This document shows positions 1 to 8,420 of a stretch of DNA of 64,000 bases, in pieces; position 1 is the first letter of the stretch; the number at the start of each line of letters is the position of its first letter. The notes under the pieces were generated by a model. It saw only the letters and a program-made list of their open reading frames with translations, was not told the origin of the DNA and did no database searches. The DNA is from Sporosarcina quadrami (GTDB lineage Bacteria > Bacillota > Bacilli > Bacillales_A > Planococcaceae), in the NCBI RefSeq assembly GCF_014836615.1, contig NZ_JACSQN010000005.1, positions 1 through 64,000 of the forward strand, in the 5' to 3' direction. Position numbers and translations under genes: made by a program.

Positions 1-115
1 TATCGAAACGTAACTCCACCGCAACGAAACGTAGACCGCGTAACGAAACGTAAGCCGCTCGTATCGAAACGTAACTCCGCCGCAACGAAACGTAAACCGC
101 TCGTATCGAAACGCA
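1..115. repeat. Tandem CGAAACG repeat, ~21-bp period
   Basis: Six copies of the heptamer CGAAACG begin at 4, 25, 44, 65, 86 and 107, so the period is 21 bp (one interval is 19). Most copies extend to CGAAACGTA(A), and the preceding bases alternate between TAT and CAA/TAA. The array starts at or before the window edge. A two-unit copy with the same period lies at 50746-50780. It has no spacers of CRISPR type and no coding sequence. Two helical turns per unit would place each motif on the same DNA face, but its function is unknown. Confidence 0.8.
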
Positions 116-188
116 ACTCCCGCGCAACACAACAAAAAACGCGCAACAAGAAGCTGCACGCTACATAATCACTTTATCACTCAACAAA

Positions 189-635
189 TTAAAAGTTCCG
201 CACAAAAAAGTCAAAGCCTGCAGCGGTGACTAAGCCGAAAATGAGCGTCCATAACGCAATACTAATCGTCATCCACACAGTCGCATTCGTCTTCGTCGCG
301 CCGAACAGAAGTCCGATGAAAGCTGCAATATGTGTACCGATTAACACGGGACCACATAATGCTAGACCTGGCATCCCGTATTTGTTCCATATGCGCTTTC
401 CTCTTTCTGTTCGCTTTGATGTCGTTTTACCGCTATTTTCCCTTCTTTTATCCATCCATTGTTGCACAAACTGAAATGCATAAATAACAATTAGCACAGT
501 TGTCATATTCCCTATAAAAGCCACTATCATGACCCAAGTTGGTGATAGGCCTCGAATAATGCCAACTGGAATGACTAAAGCGAGTTCTAAAGCAGGTATT
601 GCCGCCCCCAGAAAAACTAAAAAATATTCCACCAT
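189..635 (-). CDS. Small multidrug export family membrane protein
   Basis: This 148-residue integral membrane protein has about four hydrophobic segments, separated by a basic cytoplasmic loop around residues 60-80 (rich in K, R and T). The opening hydrophobic stretch with the AAIPALELALVIPVGII pattern and the later GPVLIGTHIAAFIGLLFG stretch match the Sm_multidrug_ex (COG2426) family. Its role in small-molecule export is predicted from the family and not established. I place the start at the ATG at 635, because GGAGG sits 7 nt before it; an ATG at 668 lacks such a site. The gene is downstream of argF on the same strand but is separated from it by an AT-rich gap, and no shared function is evident. 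Confidence 0.75.
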   Translation of the reverse strand: MVEYFLVFLGAAIPALELALVIPVGIIRGLSPTWVMIVAFIGNMTTVLIVIYAFQFVQQWMDKRRENSGKTTSKRTERGKRIWNKYGMPGLALCGPVLIGTHIAAFIGLLFGATKTNATVWMTISIALWTLIFGLVTAAGFDFFVRNF

Positions 636-722
636 TCCGAATCCTCCGTAGTATCGTACTAATTTCATATACTACAGGAATTTATCCTTCTATTCTACTC
701 AAATAAGCAATAATACTATTAT

Positions 723-1694
723 TTATAATAAAGATGCCAATACAGATTTTTGCGCATGCAATCGGTTGCCAGCTTGTTGGAATACGTATGAATTCGGTCC
801 GTCAATTACAGAAGTCGCTACTTCCTCTTCACGATGCGCTGGTAAGCAATGTAAAAACATATAATCACTTTTTGCGTGTGCAACAAGAGCATCATTGATT
901 TGGAATCCTTTGAACGCTTCCAGTCGTGACGCTGCCTCCTCTTCTTGCCCCATACTCGTCCAGACATCCGTATAGACTACATCTGCCTGTTCAACTGCTT
1001 CTGACGCTTCATACGTCTGAATAACCGATCCGCCGTTCAGTGAAGCAATCTTCTGCGCTTTAGCGAATAAATTCGGATTAAATTCAAATCCTACAGGTGT
1101 CGCAACTGCTACATGCATTCCCATATTTGCAGCTCCGATTACAAGTGAATGAGCTACATTGTTCCCGTCGCCTATATATGCTATTTTCTTTCCAGCTAGC
1201 GACCCTTTCACTTCCATAATTGTAAGTAAATCTGCAAGTGCTTGACACGGATGAAAAATATCCGTCAATCCATTAATGATCGGAATTGTTGAATGAGTCG
1301 CAAGCTCCTTCACCATTTCATGTGAATTTGCACGGATCATGACGCCATCCAAATATTCGGATAGAACATTTCCTGTATCATACACTGACTCGCCACGTCC
1401 GATTTGCAAGTCCTTCGCATTCATGAACATTGCATGCCCACCGAGCTGAATCATTCCGACTTCAAATGAAATCCGCGTACGCGTAGAATGTTTTTCGAAA
1501 ATCATCCCCAATGTTTTACCTGCAAGCACTGGTGTTAACTTCCCCTCCATCGTTTCCTTCTTCATGACTAATGCTTTTTTTAGTAAATACGTAATTTCAT
1601 CGCTCGTATAATCGAGCAGTGTTAAGAGATCACGGCCTTTTAACTGACTTTCCATTTCATGATTCGTTGATATTGACGCAAGAACTTTAACCAA
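723..1694 (-). CDS. argF: Ornithine carbamoyltransferase (ArgF)
   Basis: The enzyme transfers the carbamoyl group from carbamoyl phosphate to ornithine, giving citrulline in arginine biosynthesis; it acts as a cytoplasmic trimer. The sequence shows the carbamoyl-phosphate motif STRTR, the HPCQ motif and the C-terminal HCLPA motif that distinguishes ornithine carbamoyltransferases. The length of about 320 residues is normal. The start is ambiguous. An in-frame ATG at 1709 has no usable ribosome site. A TTG at 1694 sits 8 nt after a GGGGA core inside GGGGATGATC, which resembles the extended anti-16S complement GGAGGTGATC, so I prefer the TTG. The N-terminus conserved in the family begins about 13 residues further on. 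A strong promoter lies directly upstream, and the gene stands alone rather than in an arginine operon. Confidence 0.93.
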   Translation of the reverse strand: MVKVLASISTNHEMESQLKGRDLLTLLDYTSDEITYLLKKALVMKKETMEGKLTPVLAGKTLGMIFEKHSTRTRISFEVGMIQLGGHAMFMNAKDLQIGRGESVYDTGNVLSEYLDGVMIRANSHEMVKELATHSTIPIINGLTDIFHPCQALADLLTIMEVKGSLAGKKIAYIGDGNNVAHSLVIGAANMGMHVAVATPVGFEFNPNLFAKAQKIASLNGGSVIQTYEASEAVEQADVVYTDVWTSMGQEEEAASRLEAFKGFQINDALVAHAKSDYMFLHCLPAHREEEVATSVIDGPNSYVFQQAGNRLHAQKSVLASLL

Positions 1695-1726
1695 AACGAT
1701 CATCCCCATTCTAAATAGTCTTTGTA

Positions 1727-1761
1727 TAAATCATTATATTCATGCATAATTATAAAGTCAA
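1727..1761 (-). promoter_or_regulatory. argF sigma-A promoter with an ARG-box-like half-site
   Basis: On the minus strand a TTGACT -35 (1761-1756) is followed by exactly 17 nt and a perfect TATAAT -10 (1738-1733). The spacer and -10 overlap CATGAATATAATGATTTA (1744-1727). Its first eight bases match the Bacillus ARG-box consensus CATGAATAAAAATTCAAG, but the second half fits poorly. The promoter is clear. Control by an AhrC/ArgR-type repressor is inferred from the half-site and the gene. Confidence 0.75.
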
Positions 1762-1863
1762 TTGAATTTTTATAAATTAATAGATATACATTTTTCTATA
1801 CATAGAAAGCACTTGAAGGACAACACTCTAAACAATTTATACATTTTATATGCGTTTTTATGA

Positions 1864-1898
1864 ATAAAAAAAGACCGCACCTTAAAAGGCACGATCTT
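1864..1898 (-). terminator. Terminator downstream of the M42 peptidase
   Basis: An 11-bp hairpin (1871-1898) with G-U pairs and a 6-nt loop is followed on the minus strand by a run of seven T. It ends transcription of the peptidase gene before the argF promoter. Confidence 0.9.
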
Positions 1899-1910
1899 CG
1901 TAGTAGTTGT

Positions 1911-2999
1911 TTATTCAAAAGTAATCTTGTTTACTGTATTGCGGTCTAATTTCTTAATGACTTCAACAATCAGTTTTACTGCATTTTCATAATCGTCTCT
2001 GTGTAACATAGCTGCATGGCTATGAATATAACGTGTCGCTACACAAATTGCCAAAGAAGGAACGCCGTTTCCACTTACATGCATCGATCCTGCGTCTGTT
2101 CCGCCGCCAGGAATGGCTTCAAACTGGTATGGAATTCCGTGTTCTTCGGCTGTATCGACAACTAGATCACGTAATCCTTTATGAGAAACCATGGAAGCGT
2201 CGTACAGAAGGATTTGTGGTCCGTCCCCCATTTTGCTTGCTGCTTCTTTGTCGGTCACTCCAGGTGTGTCCCCTGCAATACCGACGTCAACTGCGAATCC
2301 GATGTCCGGTTTCACTTTTGCTGAAGCTGTTTTAGCTCCGCGTAAGCCGATTTCTTCTTGTACAGCTCCGACGCCGAACACAATATTCGGGTGATTTTCC
2401 CCTTTTAGCGCTTTCATAACGTCGATTGCAATTGCACAACCGATGCGATTATCCCAAGCTTTCGCAAGTAGGAATTTGTCATTGTTCATAACAGTGAATT
2501 CGAAATGCGGCACGATCATATCTCCAGGCAACAATCCCCATCCAAGCGCTTCCTCTTTCGAAGTCGCACCAACATCGATGAACATATCTTTAATGTCTAC
2601 AGGTTTCTTCCGCGCTTCTGCAGTTAAAATATGTGGAGGTTTGGATCCGATAACCCCTGTCACCGTTTCACCTTTACGCGTTACGATATCAACACGCTGC
2701 GCCAGCATAACTTGTGACCACCATCCACCAACTGGTTGGAAAGAGATGAATCCTTTGTCGTCAATTTTCGTTACCATGAAGCCGACTTCATCTAAATGTC
2801 CAGTTACCATGACGCGAGGACCTTCAGCATCACCCGTTTTACTTGCGATTAATGAACCAAGGCCGTCCATCTCGATTTCATCGGAAAACGGTTCAATATA
2901 TTTCTTCATGACTTCGCGTGGTTCCCGTTCGTTGCCAGGAATCCCCTTCGCATCCGTCAAGTCTTTCAGCATTTGTAGTGTATCATCTAATTTCACCAA
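1911..2999 (-). CDS. M42 family metallo-aminopeptidase (YsdC/YtoP type)
   Basis: A cytosolic zinc or cobalt aminopeptidase that trims peptides and was historically annotated as glucanase or cellulase M. Family features seen are [10 protein letters not shown] near residues 65-75 (first metal-binding His and catalytic Asp), AWDNR near 183 (bridging Asp), QEEIGLRG near 215 (catalytic Glu), AVDVG near 237 and the late RYIHS motif (last metal His). The length of 362 aa is typical of tetrahedral (TET-like) aminopeptidases. The start is a TTG with AGGGGG 9 nt upstream; a GTG codon follows immediately and is the alternative. In B. subtilis a related gene (ysdC) lies beside ysdB, but here it is unlinked from the ysdAB pair at 50 kb. 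A CcpA-like site overlaps its promoter. Confidence 0.9.
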   Translation of the reverse strand: MVKLDDTLQMLKDLTDAKGIPGNEREPREVMKKYIEPFSDEIEMDGLGSLIASKTGDAEGPRVMVTGHLDEVGFMVTKIDDKGFISFQPVGGWWSQVMLAQRVDIVTRKGETVTGVIGSKPPHILTAEARKKPVDIKDMFIDVGATSKEEALGWGLLPGDMIVPHFEFTVMNNDKFLLAKAWDNRIGCAIAIDVMKALKGENHPNIVFGVGAVQEEIGLRGAKTASAKVKPDIGFAVDVGIAGDTPGVTDKEAASKMGDGPQILLYDASMVSHKGLRDLVVDTAEEHGIPYQFEAIPGGGTDAGSMHVSGNGVPSLAICVATRYIHSHAAMLHRDDYENAVKLIVEVIKKLDRNTVNKITFE

Positions 3000-3033
3000 T
3001 TATTTCGACCCCCTAAATAAAGAATACAAACTC

Positions 3034-3071
3034 AGTATAATGGATTTCATATATCATTGAAAGTGTTTTCA
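3034..3071 (-). promoter_or_regulatory. M42 peptidase promoter overlapping a cre (CcpA) site
   Basis: A TATACT -10 (3039-3034) lies 17 nt from a weak TTTCAA -35 (3062-3057). TGAAAGTGTTTTCA at 3058-3071 matches 13 of 14 positions of the cre consensus TGWAANCGNTNWCA and covers the -35. This suggests carbon catabolite repression by CcpA, as inference from the sequence match. Confidence 0.6.
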
Positions 3072-3074
3072 CAA

Positions 3075-4058
3075 TTATAAAAGGTGTTTGCGCAATTCAT
3101 GTGCACTTTTTGGTGATAATAGGCCGGGCGCTACATCGAATACGGTCTTCGCACCCGTATCTCCAGCCTTATTCATACGGTATGCTGCACGGGCATAAGC
3201 AACAAGTACACTGGATGTAAATTCCGGATTACTTTCCAGCGCCAACGAAAACTCCATCACCTGATTGCTAGCCTCTCCTGTCTTACCACTTCGGATAACA
3301 AATCCGCCATGTGGCATTGCACTGTGCTCTTCTTTCAATTGCTTTTCATCGATAAAATGGACAGTCGTATCATAGTCTGCAAAATAGTCAGGCATCGTCA
3401 CAATCGTCTGTTCTATCTCTGCTTTGTCAGCACCTTCTTCTAGCACGACGAAGCACTCTCTTGTGTGTTTGTCACGTGTCGATAATTGTGGCTGAGATCC
3501 ACTTCTAACTTTTTCTACAGCTGAATCTACCGGAATCGTATATTGGACAGCACCTTTGACGCCTTCGATTCTACGAATAGCATCCGAGTGACCTTGACTT
3601 AAGCCTTTACCCCAAAACGTATACGTTTCACCTTCTGGAAGTATGGCTTCCCCAAATAATCTGTTGATAGAGAACAAACCTGGATCCCATCCGACCGAAA
3701 TGATTGCTGTCTTCCCACTAGTTTTTGCAGAAGCATCCACCGCTTCAAAATAGTCAGGGATTTTGGCGTGCGTGTCAAAACTGTCAATCGTGTTAAATTT
3801 TTTCGCCAGTTCCGGCCCTTGTTCTGGTAAATCATTTTTGGATCCGCCGCATAGAATCATTACATCGATGCTTTCGGCAAAAGTCTCAATATCATTGAAT
3901 GAATAGACCGGTGTCCCACTTGCAACTCGAAGTTCTTCAGGGCTTCTTCGTGTGAACACTGCTGACAATTCCATATCATCACAACGTCCAACAGCAAACT
4001 CCACACCTCTTCCTAAGTTACCGTACCCTGCAATACCGATCCTAATTTTCTTTTCCAC
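3075..4058 (-). CDS. ddh: meso-Diaminopimelate D-dehydrogenase
   Basis: An NADPH-dependent enzyme that interconverts meso-2,6-diaminopimelate and tetrahydrodipicolinate plus ammonia. It provides the one-step dehydrogenase branch of the lysine and peptidoglycan-precursor pathway. The N-terminal Rossmann motif GIAGYGNLGRGVE is diagnostic, as is the GWDPGLFSINRL segment of the substrate domain. The length of about 327 aa matches the family. The GTG at 4058 is preferred because AAGGGATGG lies 8 nt upstream; the ATG at 4070 directly abuts that purine run. The enzyme is well known from the Bacillus sphaericus group, which fits a Planococcaceae host. No other lysine genes are adjacent. Confidence 0.93.
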   Translation of the reverse strand: MEKKIRIGIAGYGNLGRGVEFAVGRCDDMELSAVFTRRSPEELRVASGTPVYSFNDIETFAESIDVMILCGGSKNDLPEQGPELAKKFNTIDSFDTHAKIPDYFEAVDASAKTSGKTAIISVGWDPGLFSINRLFGEAILPEGETYTFWGKGLSQGHSDAIRRIEGVKGAVQYTIPVDSAVEKVRSGSQPQLSTRDKHTRECFVVLEEGADKAEIEQTIVTMPDYFADYDTTVHFIDEKQLKEEHSAMPHGGFVIRSGKTGEASNQVMEFSLALESNPEFTSSVLVAYARAAYRMNKAGDTGAKTVFDVAPGLLSPKSAHELRKHLL

Positions 4059-4219
4059 AAACGCCACCATCCCTTTTTTGTAAAAGTATTCTTTTAGTTT
4101 ATCGCCCAGACAGATATTTTGCTATTAATTTTCATTGTTCACAAACTGTCCTTTTGCCTATTCACATTTAAATGTTACAGTAGAATAAGGTTTATAACTA
4201 ATTGAAATGAGGATTACAT

Positions 4220-5377
4220 ATGCGCGCCTTTGTTTATTTGATCGTCTTTTTTTCGTTTTTCGATTTATTTTCCCAGCTGCCAATTATGAGCCCTTTCGCT
4301 CTATCATTAGGCGCTTCTTCTTTCATAACCGGTCTTGTAGTCGGCATATATTCGTTCGCCAATACAATCGGTAACGTCCTTTCAGGATTCATGACGGATC
4401 GTAGAGGACCGTATCTCATGCTCATTATCGGACTGTTTACTTCAGCACTTTCACTTCTTCTTTATTCACTCGCAATGGGGCCTGCTTCGTTACTAGGAAT
4501 TCGATTTATTCATGGATTCATGGAAGGACTAATTGTTCCTGCAGCATTCACGTTCCTTGCAAATCGCGCAGAGAAATCAAAGAGAGGTAGCAGTGTTGCA
4601 GTTTCCGGTGCTTTTGTCGGGCTTGCAGCAATTATTGGACCTGCTTATAGCGGAATCGTCGCTTCTAAAACTAGTGCAACGTTCATTATGACAGTGAACG
4701 GAGTCATTTTTTTCATCATCGCAATTTGCGCTTTTTTCTTATTACGCTCATTCACGTATGTGAAAAAGAAGAAACTGGAAGGAGCAAAAAATTTCCGTGT
4801 ACGCACTCTTTTCACACACCCCGGAATGGTCAGGGCGTTTGCCGGTGCTTTCTTCCTTATGTTCTCTCAAGGAGTTTTAGCATTAGTACTCCCCTTAAAA
4901 GTCGAAGCACTAGGATTTGATACGAAGATTACTGGTATGTTATTAAGTTCATTCGGAATCGTGGCGATTTTAATATTCTTGCTTCCAATCAACAAAATCT
5001 TCGATAAGGTCGCACCGATGATCACATTAGCTTTCGGCATATCGATGATGGGGCTTTGCATGATTTTCCTTAGTCAAGTAACCGAGTTGCCGTATCTATT
5101 TCTAGCGATGGCGCTTTATGGAATCGGATTTGCATTTTTGTTCCCATCCATTAACTCCTTACTGATCGATTCATCAAAACCTGAATTCCGCGGTAAAGCA
5201 TATGGTTATTTCTATGCATTCTTCTCAATAGGAGTAGTCGCAGGATCAAGTGTCATCGGTTATTTGGATCTTTCTTTCAAAGGTGCATTCATGTTGACAG
5301 GTATCATCTTGCTCATCGTAGCGTTATTCACTATGGCCGGTATGAAGAAAAGTCTTGAACTGACCGAAACCGTCTAA
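4220..5377 (+). CDS. Major facilitator superfamily transporter
   Basis: A 385-residue integral membrane protein with about 12 hydrophobic segments in two halves. The loop GFMTDRRGPY after the second segment is the MFS motif A (GxxxDRxGRR-like). The second half begins near residue 205 after a basic linker (YVKKKKLEGAKNFRVR). It is probably a drug or metabolite antiporter, but the substrate cannot be told from sequence. An AGGATT purine stretch lies just before the ATG. It is a single gene, divergent from ddh, and ends at a bidirectional terminator shared with recQ. Confidence 0.85.
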   Translation: MRAFVYLIVFFSFFDLFSQLPIMSPFALSLGASSFITGLVVGIYSFANTIGNVLSGFMTDRRGPYLMLIIGLFTSALSLLLYSLAMGPASLLGIRFIHGFMEGLIVPAAFTFLANRAEKSKRGSSVAVSGAFVGLAAIIGPAYSGIVASKTSATFIMTVNGVIFFIIAICAFFLLRSFTYVKKKKLEGAKNFRVRTLFTHPGMVRAFAGAFFLMFSQGVLALVLPLKVEALGFDTKITGMLLSSFGIVAILIFLLPINKIFDKVAPMITLAFGISMMGLCMIFLSQVTELPYLFLAMALYGIGFAFLFPSINSLLIDSSKPEFRGKAYGYFYAFFSIGVVAGSSVIGYLDLSFKGAFMLTGIILLIVALFTMAGMKKSLELTETV

Positions 5378-5410
5378 TTCAACTCCATATAATAAGATGA
5401 AGAAATGAAA

Positions 5411-5453
5411 AGACAGGCCGATTATCGCACTGATAATCAGCCTGTCTTTTTTT
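5411..5453. terminator. Bidirectional terminator between the MFS gene and recQ
   Basis: An inverted repeat (AGACAGGC / GCCTGTCT with an inner GATTATC / GATAATC) is flanked by A-rich and T-rich runs. It lies between the convergent MFS gene and recQ and can serve both. Confidence 0.9.
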
Positions 5454-5456
5454 CAA

Positions 5457-7235
5457 TTATATTGGTTGCGCACTATAAGACTTTATCTCCTCCATGAATG
5501 CCTCGCCATATCGTTCAAGTTTCGCGGCTCCTACACCATTCACTTCGAGGAACTCTTCTTCAGTAACCGGCTTTCTGGCCGCCATGTCACGCAATGACTT
5601 GTCCGAAAACACAACAAACGGAGGGACGCCCGCTTCTTTTGCAAGCTGCATACGCAATGCACGCAGTTGGTCGAACAGCGGATCATCTTTCGCGATTTGT
5701 TTTGTTTCAACTGTTTGCTTTCTGTACACTTGAATTTTTCCAGTCAATACGTCTTTTCCTAGCTCCGTTACATAAATGATAGGGAATTGGCCATTTTCAA
5801 CACCTAGGAAGTTTTCGGAAATGATGAATTCAATGAAATCCGAAATTTCTTTTGTATTTCGACCTTTCATAATTCCATATGTCGACAATTTATCAAATTG
5901 AAATTCAATCACTTTTTTGTTCCGTGAGCCTGTTAACACCTGGGCAATCATCGTCTTGCCGAAACGTTGCCCCATTCGTATGACACACGATAGAACTTTC
6001 TGGACATCTACAGTCACTTCCAACCGTTCTCTCGTATCTGTACAATTTGCACACCTTCCACAAACCTGTACATCGATCTCTCCGAAATAGGTAATGATAA
6101 ATTTCTGGAGGCATGATTCCGTATGACAATAGTCGATCATCGATTGCAGTTTTTCAAGTTCTGCAGGTATACGCGACGTATCCTGTGACTGATCGATTAG
6201 GAAACGCTGGGTAATGACATCCTGTGACGAAAACAGTAGTGTGCAAGCGCTATCTAAACCATCTCGACCAGCACGTCCCGCTTCCTGATAGTAACTTTCC
6301 ATGTTTTTCGGCATTTGATAATGAATAACATAGCGTATATTGCTTTTGTCTATCCCCATACCGAAGGCATTCGTCGCGACCATAACCGACGCCTCGTCCA
6401 TGAGGAACCTATCCTGTTCAGCTTGTCGTACAGTGTCTGACAATCCAGCATGGTATTTTGCAACTTCAACACCTAATCGTTCGAGCATCGCATGCACCTG
6501 ATCGACCGCTTTGCGGGTCGCCGCATATATAATACCCGCTTCGCCTTCGTTTTTCTTCACATAATCTTTCACAAATTTCTCACGGTCCTGACCTTTAACA
6601 ACTGAGAATGTTAAATTACTCCGTTCAAAGCCTGTCATGACCGTTGATTCATCATCAATCTGAAGTTGCTGGCATATATCTTCCCTTACAGCAGGGGTCG
6701 CTGTAGCGGTTAGAGCAAGAACGACCGGTTTCTTTTCAAATGAAGCAATCACTTTGCTCATCATTCTATAGCTCGGTCTAAAATCGTGTCCCCATTGGGA
6801 AATGCAATGTGCTTCATCGATAGCAACCATCGGTATATCCATTCGGCTGATCTGCTGGATGAACGAAGCTGATTCGAACCGTTCAGGCGCCACATATAAT
6901 AAGGCATACTTACCTGCTAATGCGTTTTCCACTACACCAAAGTATTCATCTGAAGATAATGAACTGTTAATATACGCTGCAGGTATGCCAATCTGATGCA
7001 ATGCATCCACTTGGTCTTTCATCAAGGAAATTAGTGGTGATACGACGAGGACAGTCCCTTCCATAACAAGCGCAGGAACTTGATAACAAATAGATTTCCC
7101 ACCACCTGTCGGCATGACGCATAATGTGTCTTGTCCATCAAGAACATTGCGGATTGCCTTCTCCTGTCCTGTCCTGAACGAGGAAAATCCGAAGTGTTCA
7201 GATAAAACAGATACGATCTTTTCGATTATGCTCAC
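5457..7235 (-). CDS. recQ: ATP-dependent DNA helicase RecQ
   Basis: A 3'-5' DNA helicase of recombination and replication-fork repair. The helicase core has Walker A (TGGGKS, about residues 43-48), the DEAH box followed by CISQWGHDFRPSY (about 138-155), the later helicase motif QEAGRAGRDG, and zinc-binding cysteines (CLQKF, CGRCANC, about 375-400). An RQC winged helix and a C-terminal HRDC domain (about 515-590) follow. At 592 aa it is full length and similar to the longer RecQ of B. subtilis. The start is given as GTG at 7235, but the ribosome-site-like GAGGTGAGC overlaps that codon, so the true start is unsettled within a few codons. It is transcribed alone and ends at the terminator shared with the MFS gene. 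Confidence 0.95.
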   Translation of the reverse strand: MSIIEKIVSVLSEHFGFSSFRTGQEKAIRNVLDGQDTLCVMPTGGGKSICYQVPALVMEGTVLVVSPLISLMKDQVDALHQIGIPAAYINSSLSSDEYFGVVENALAGKYALLYVAPERFESASFIQQISRMDIPMVAIDEAHCISQWGHDFRPSYRMMSKVIASFEKKPVVLALTATATPAVREDICQQLQIDDESTVMTGFERSNLTFSVVKGQDREKFVKDYVKKNEGEAGIIYAATRKAVDQVHAMLERLGVEVAKYHAGLSDTVRQAEQDRFLMDEASVMVATNAFGMGIDKSNIRYVIHYQMPKNMESYYQEAGRAGRDGLDSACTLLFSSQDVITQRFLIDQSQDTSRIPAELEKLQSMIDYCHTESCLQKFIITYFGEIDVQVCGRCANCTDTRERLEVTVDVQKVLSCVIRMGQRFGKTMIAQVLTGSRNKKVIEFQFDKLSTYGIMKGRNTKEISDFIEFIISENFLGVENGQFPIIYVTELGKDVLTGKIQVYRKQTVETKQIAKDDPLFDQLRALRMQLAKEAGVPPFVVFSDKSLRDMAARKPVTEEEFLEVNGVGAAKLERYGEAFMEEIKSYSAQPI

Positions 7236-7257
7236 CTCATTTGTTATTTGTATCGAT

Positions 7258-7281
7258 TAAAAAAGCACCTGGCGGGGTGCT
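7258..7281 (-). terminator. Terminator downstream of the hemerythrin-like gene
   Basis: The stem AGCACC/GGTGCT is followed on the minus strand by a T6 run. It lies between the hemerythrin-like gene and recQ and suggests separate transcription. Confidence 0.85.
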
Positions 7282-7291
7282 CCTTTAACAT

Positions 7292-7705
7292 TTATTCCAA
7301 TAGCAATCGCTCTTCGTCACGGCTATGTATTTCATTGACAACTAGAAGTGCATAGAATTTCTGTAAAACTGTCGGACTGATCTTTTCGGTTTCGCGCAGA
7401 TCCTCAATATCTTGGACGATAATCCTGATCAAATCATGATCTCTTGTCAACTGAGTGATTGCTGTTTCAAGTTCAGGATTCTCTTTCTTAATCTCAAGAT
7501 AAAGTCCTTCCTCTTCTGCATCCGCGTGACTGATGACACGTGATTTCCAGTAGTCGACCAATTCATCCGCTGCACGATCAGCAGATTTCATATCGCCTTC
7601 CTGCAAGAACTCTATCATTAACTCAGTTTTACCGATTGCGCCTGATAGACCACCTTCATGAATTGCACGGTGTGCCTGAAGTTGTTTCAATGCTGGACCT
7701 GACAT
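7292..7705 (-). CDS. Hemerythrin (HHE) domain protein
   Basis: A 137-residue all-helical protein with the histidine and acidic pattern of the HHE cation-binding domain: HRAIHEGG near residue 12, SHADAEEEGLY near 60, RDHDLI near 87 and NEIHSRDEERLL at the C-terminus. Such proteins bind a di-iron centre and are linked to oxygen, nitric oxide or iron handling. The specific role here is unknown. The ATG has a purine-rich site (AGAGGGTGG) upstream. It is a single gene between pssA and recQ, with terminators on both sides. Confidence 0.82.
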   Translation of the reverse strand: MSGPALKQLQAHRAIHEGGLSGAIGKTELMIEFLQEGDMKSADRAADELVDYWKSRVISHADAEEEGLYLEIKKENPELETAITQLTRDHDLIRIIVQDIEDLRETEKISPTVLQKFYALLVVNEIHSRDEERLLLE

Positions 7706-7781
7706 GTATACCCACCCTCTCGTTGTTCTTCTTACTTATAGAATAGCAGAGATTTGTCTTTGTTACCAAATGAATGCTACG

Positions 7782-7814
7782 AAAAAAGCTTCCGTTCTAA
7801 TTTACGGAAGCTTT
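7782..7814 (-). terminator. Terminator downstream of pssA
   Basis: The perfect stem AAAGCTTCCGT/ACGGAAGCTTT has an 8-nt loop and a T-run on the minus strand. It ends pssA. Confidence 0.9.
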
Positions 7815-7832
7815 CAATGCTACGGGGTATAG

Positions 7833-8366
7833 TTAAACTTTTGAAATTCGGATATTGCTGACCATCGCTAGACCTAAAACTATCATAGCAATAACGAAGA
7901 ACGGGGGGCCAACGTATGGGCTTAGGAAATACATCAATGTTAGCACTACACCAGCAGCAGTAATCGGAACACCGTAAAATGCTCCATCAAATTCCTTCAC
8001 ATTATAACGTGCAAGGCGCACTGCACCTGCAAGGATGAAGAAGATTGTCGCTGCTATTCCGACCCAAAGCATATCAGCTAAGTCAGTCGTATAGATGAGC
8101 AGTGCTGGTGCGACACCGAATGATATCAAATCGCTTAATGAGTCAAGCTCTTTACCGAATTGTGATTCGGCATGAAAATGTCTAGCAACCATTCCATCAA
8201 AACGGTCGAATAACGCGGCTAAAAATATGAAGACTAAGCTCATATGCGCAAGGCTTTGTGAAATAAGAATGATAGCAATAACACCGAAGCTGAGATTCGT
8301 TAACGTAATTGCATTAGCCAATTGTGCTTTGAGTTTAGTATAATCTAAGTATCTCGATAAAAACAT
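7833..8366 (-). CDS. pssA: CDP-diacylglycerol-serine O-phosphatidyltransferase
   Basis: An integral membrane enzyme that makes phosphatidylserine from CDP-diacylglycerol and L-serine, the first step to phosphatidylethanolamine. It carries the full CDP-alcohol phosphatidyltransferase signature DG-x2-AR-x8-G-x3-D-x3-D, read as DGMVAR, then G, KELD and SLSD, at about residues 58-80. About six membrane segments surround it, and the length of 177 aa matches the Gram-positive short form. GGAG precedes the ATG. It is divergent from psd, with only 54 bp between the two starts. In B. subtilis, pssA, the DedA-type gene ybfM and psd form one operon, so the pathway is conserved here with an inversion of pssA. 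Confidence 0.95.
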   Translation of the reverse strand: MFLSRYLDYTKLKAQLANAITLTNLSFGVIAIILISQSLAHMSLVFIFLAALFDRFDGMVARHFHAESQFGKELDSLSDLISFGVAPALLIYTTDLADMLWVGIAATIFFILAGAVRLARYNVKEFDGAFYGVPITAAGVVLTLMYFLSPYVGPPFFVIAMIVLGLAMVSNIRISKV

Positions 8367-8420
8367 GATGACTCCTCCATTTTAGGGTTCATTTAATAAA
8401 AAGCATTGGAGACTGTAAAA

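Noticed and set aside
1-115. CRISPR array
   Set aside because: The units are short (7-13 bp identical) with a 21-bp period and no unique spacers of CRISPR length; no cas genes are present.
2443-3060. 205-codon plus-strand frame
   Set aside because: Entirely antisense to the M42 peptidase; its residue composition is that of a shadow frame.
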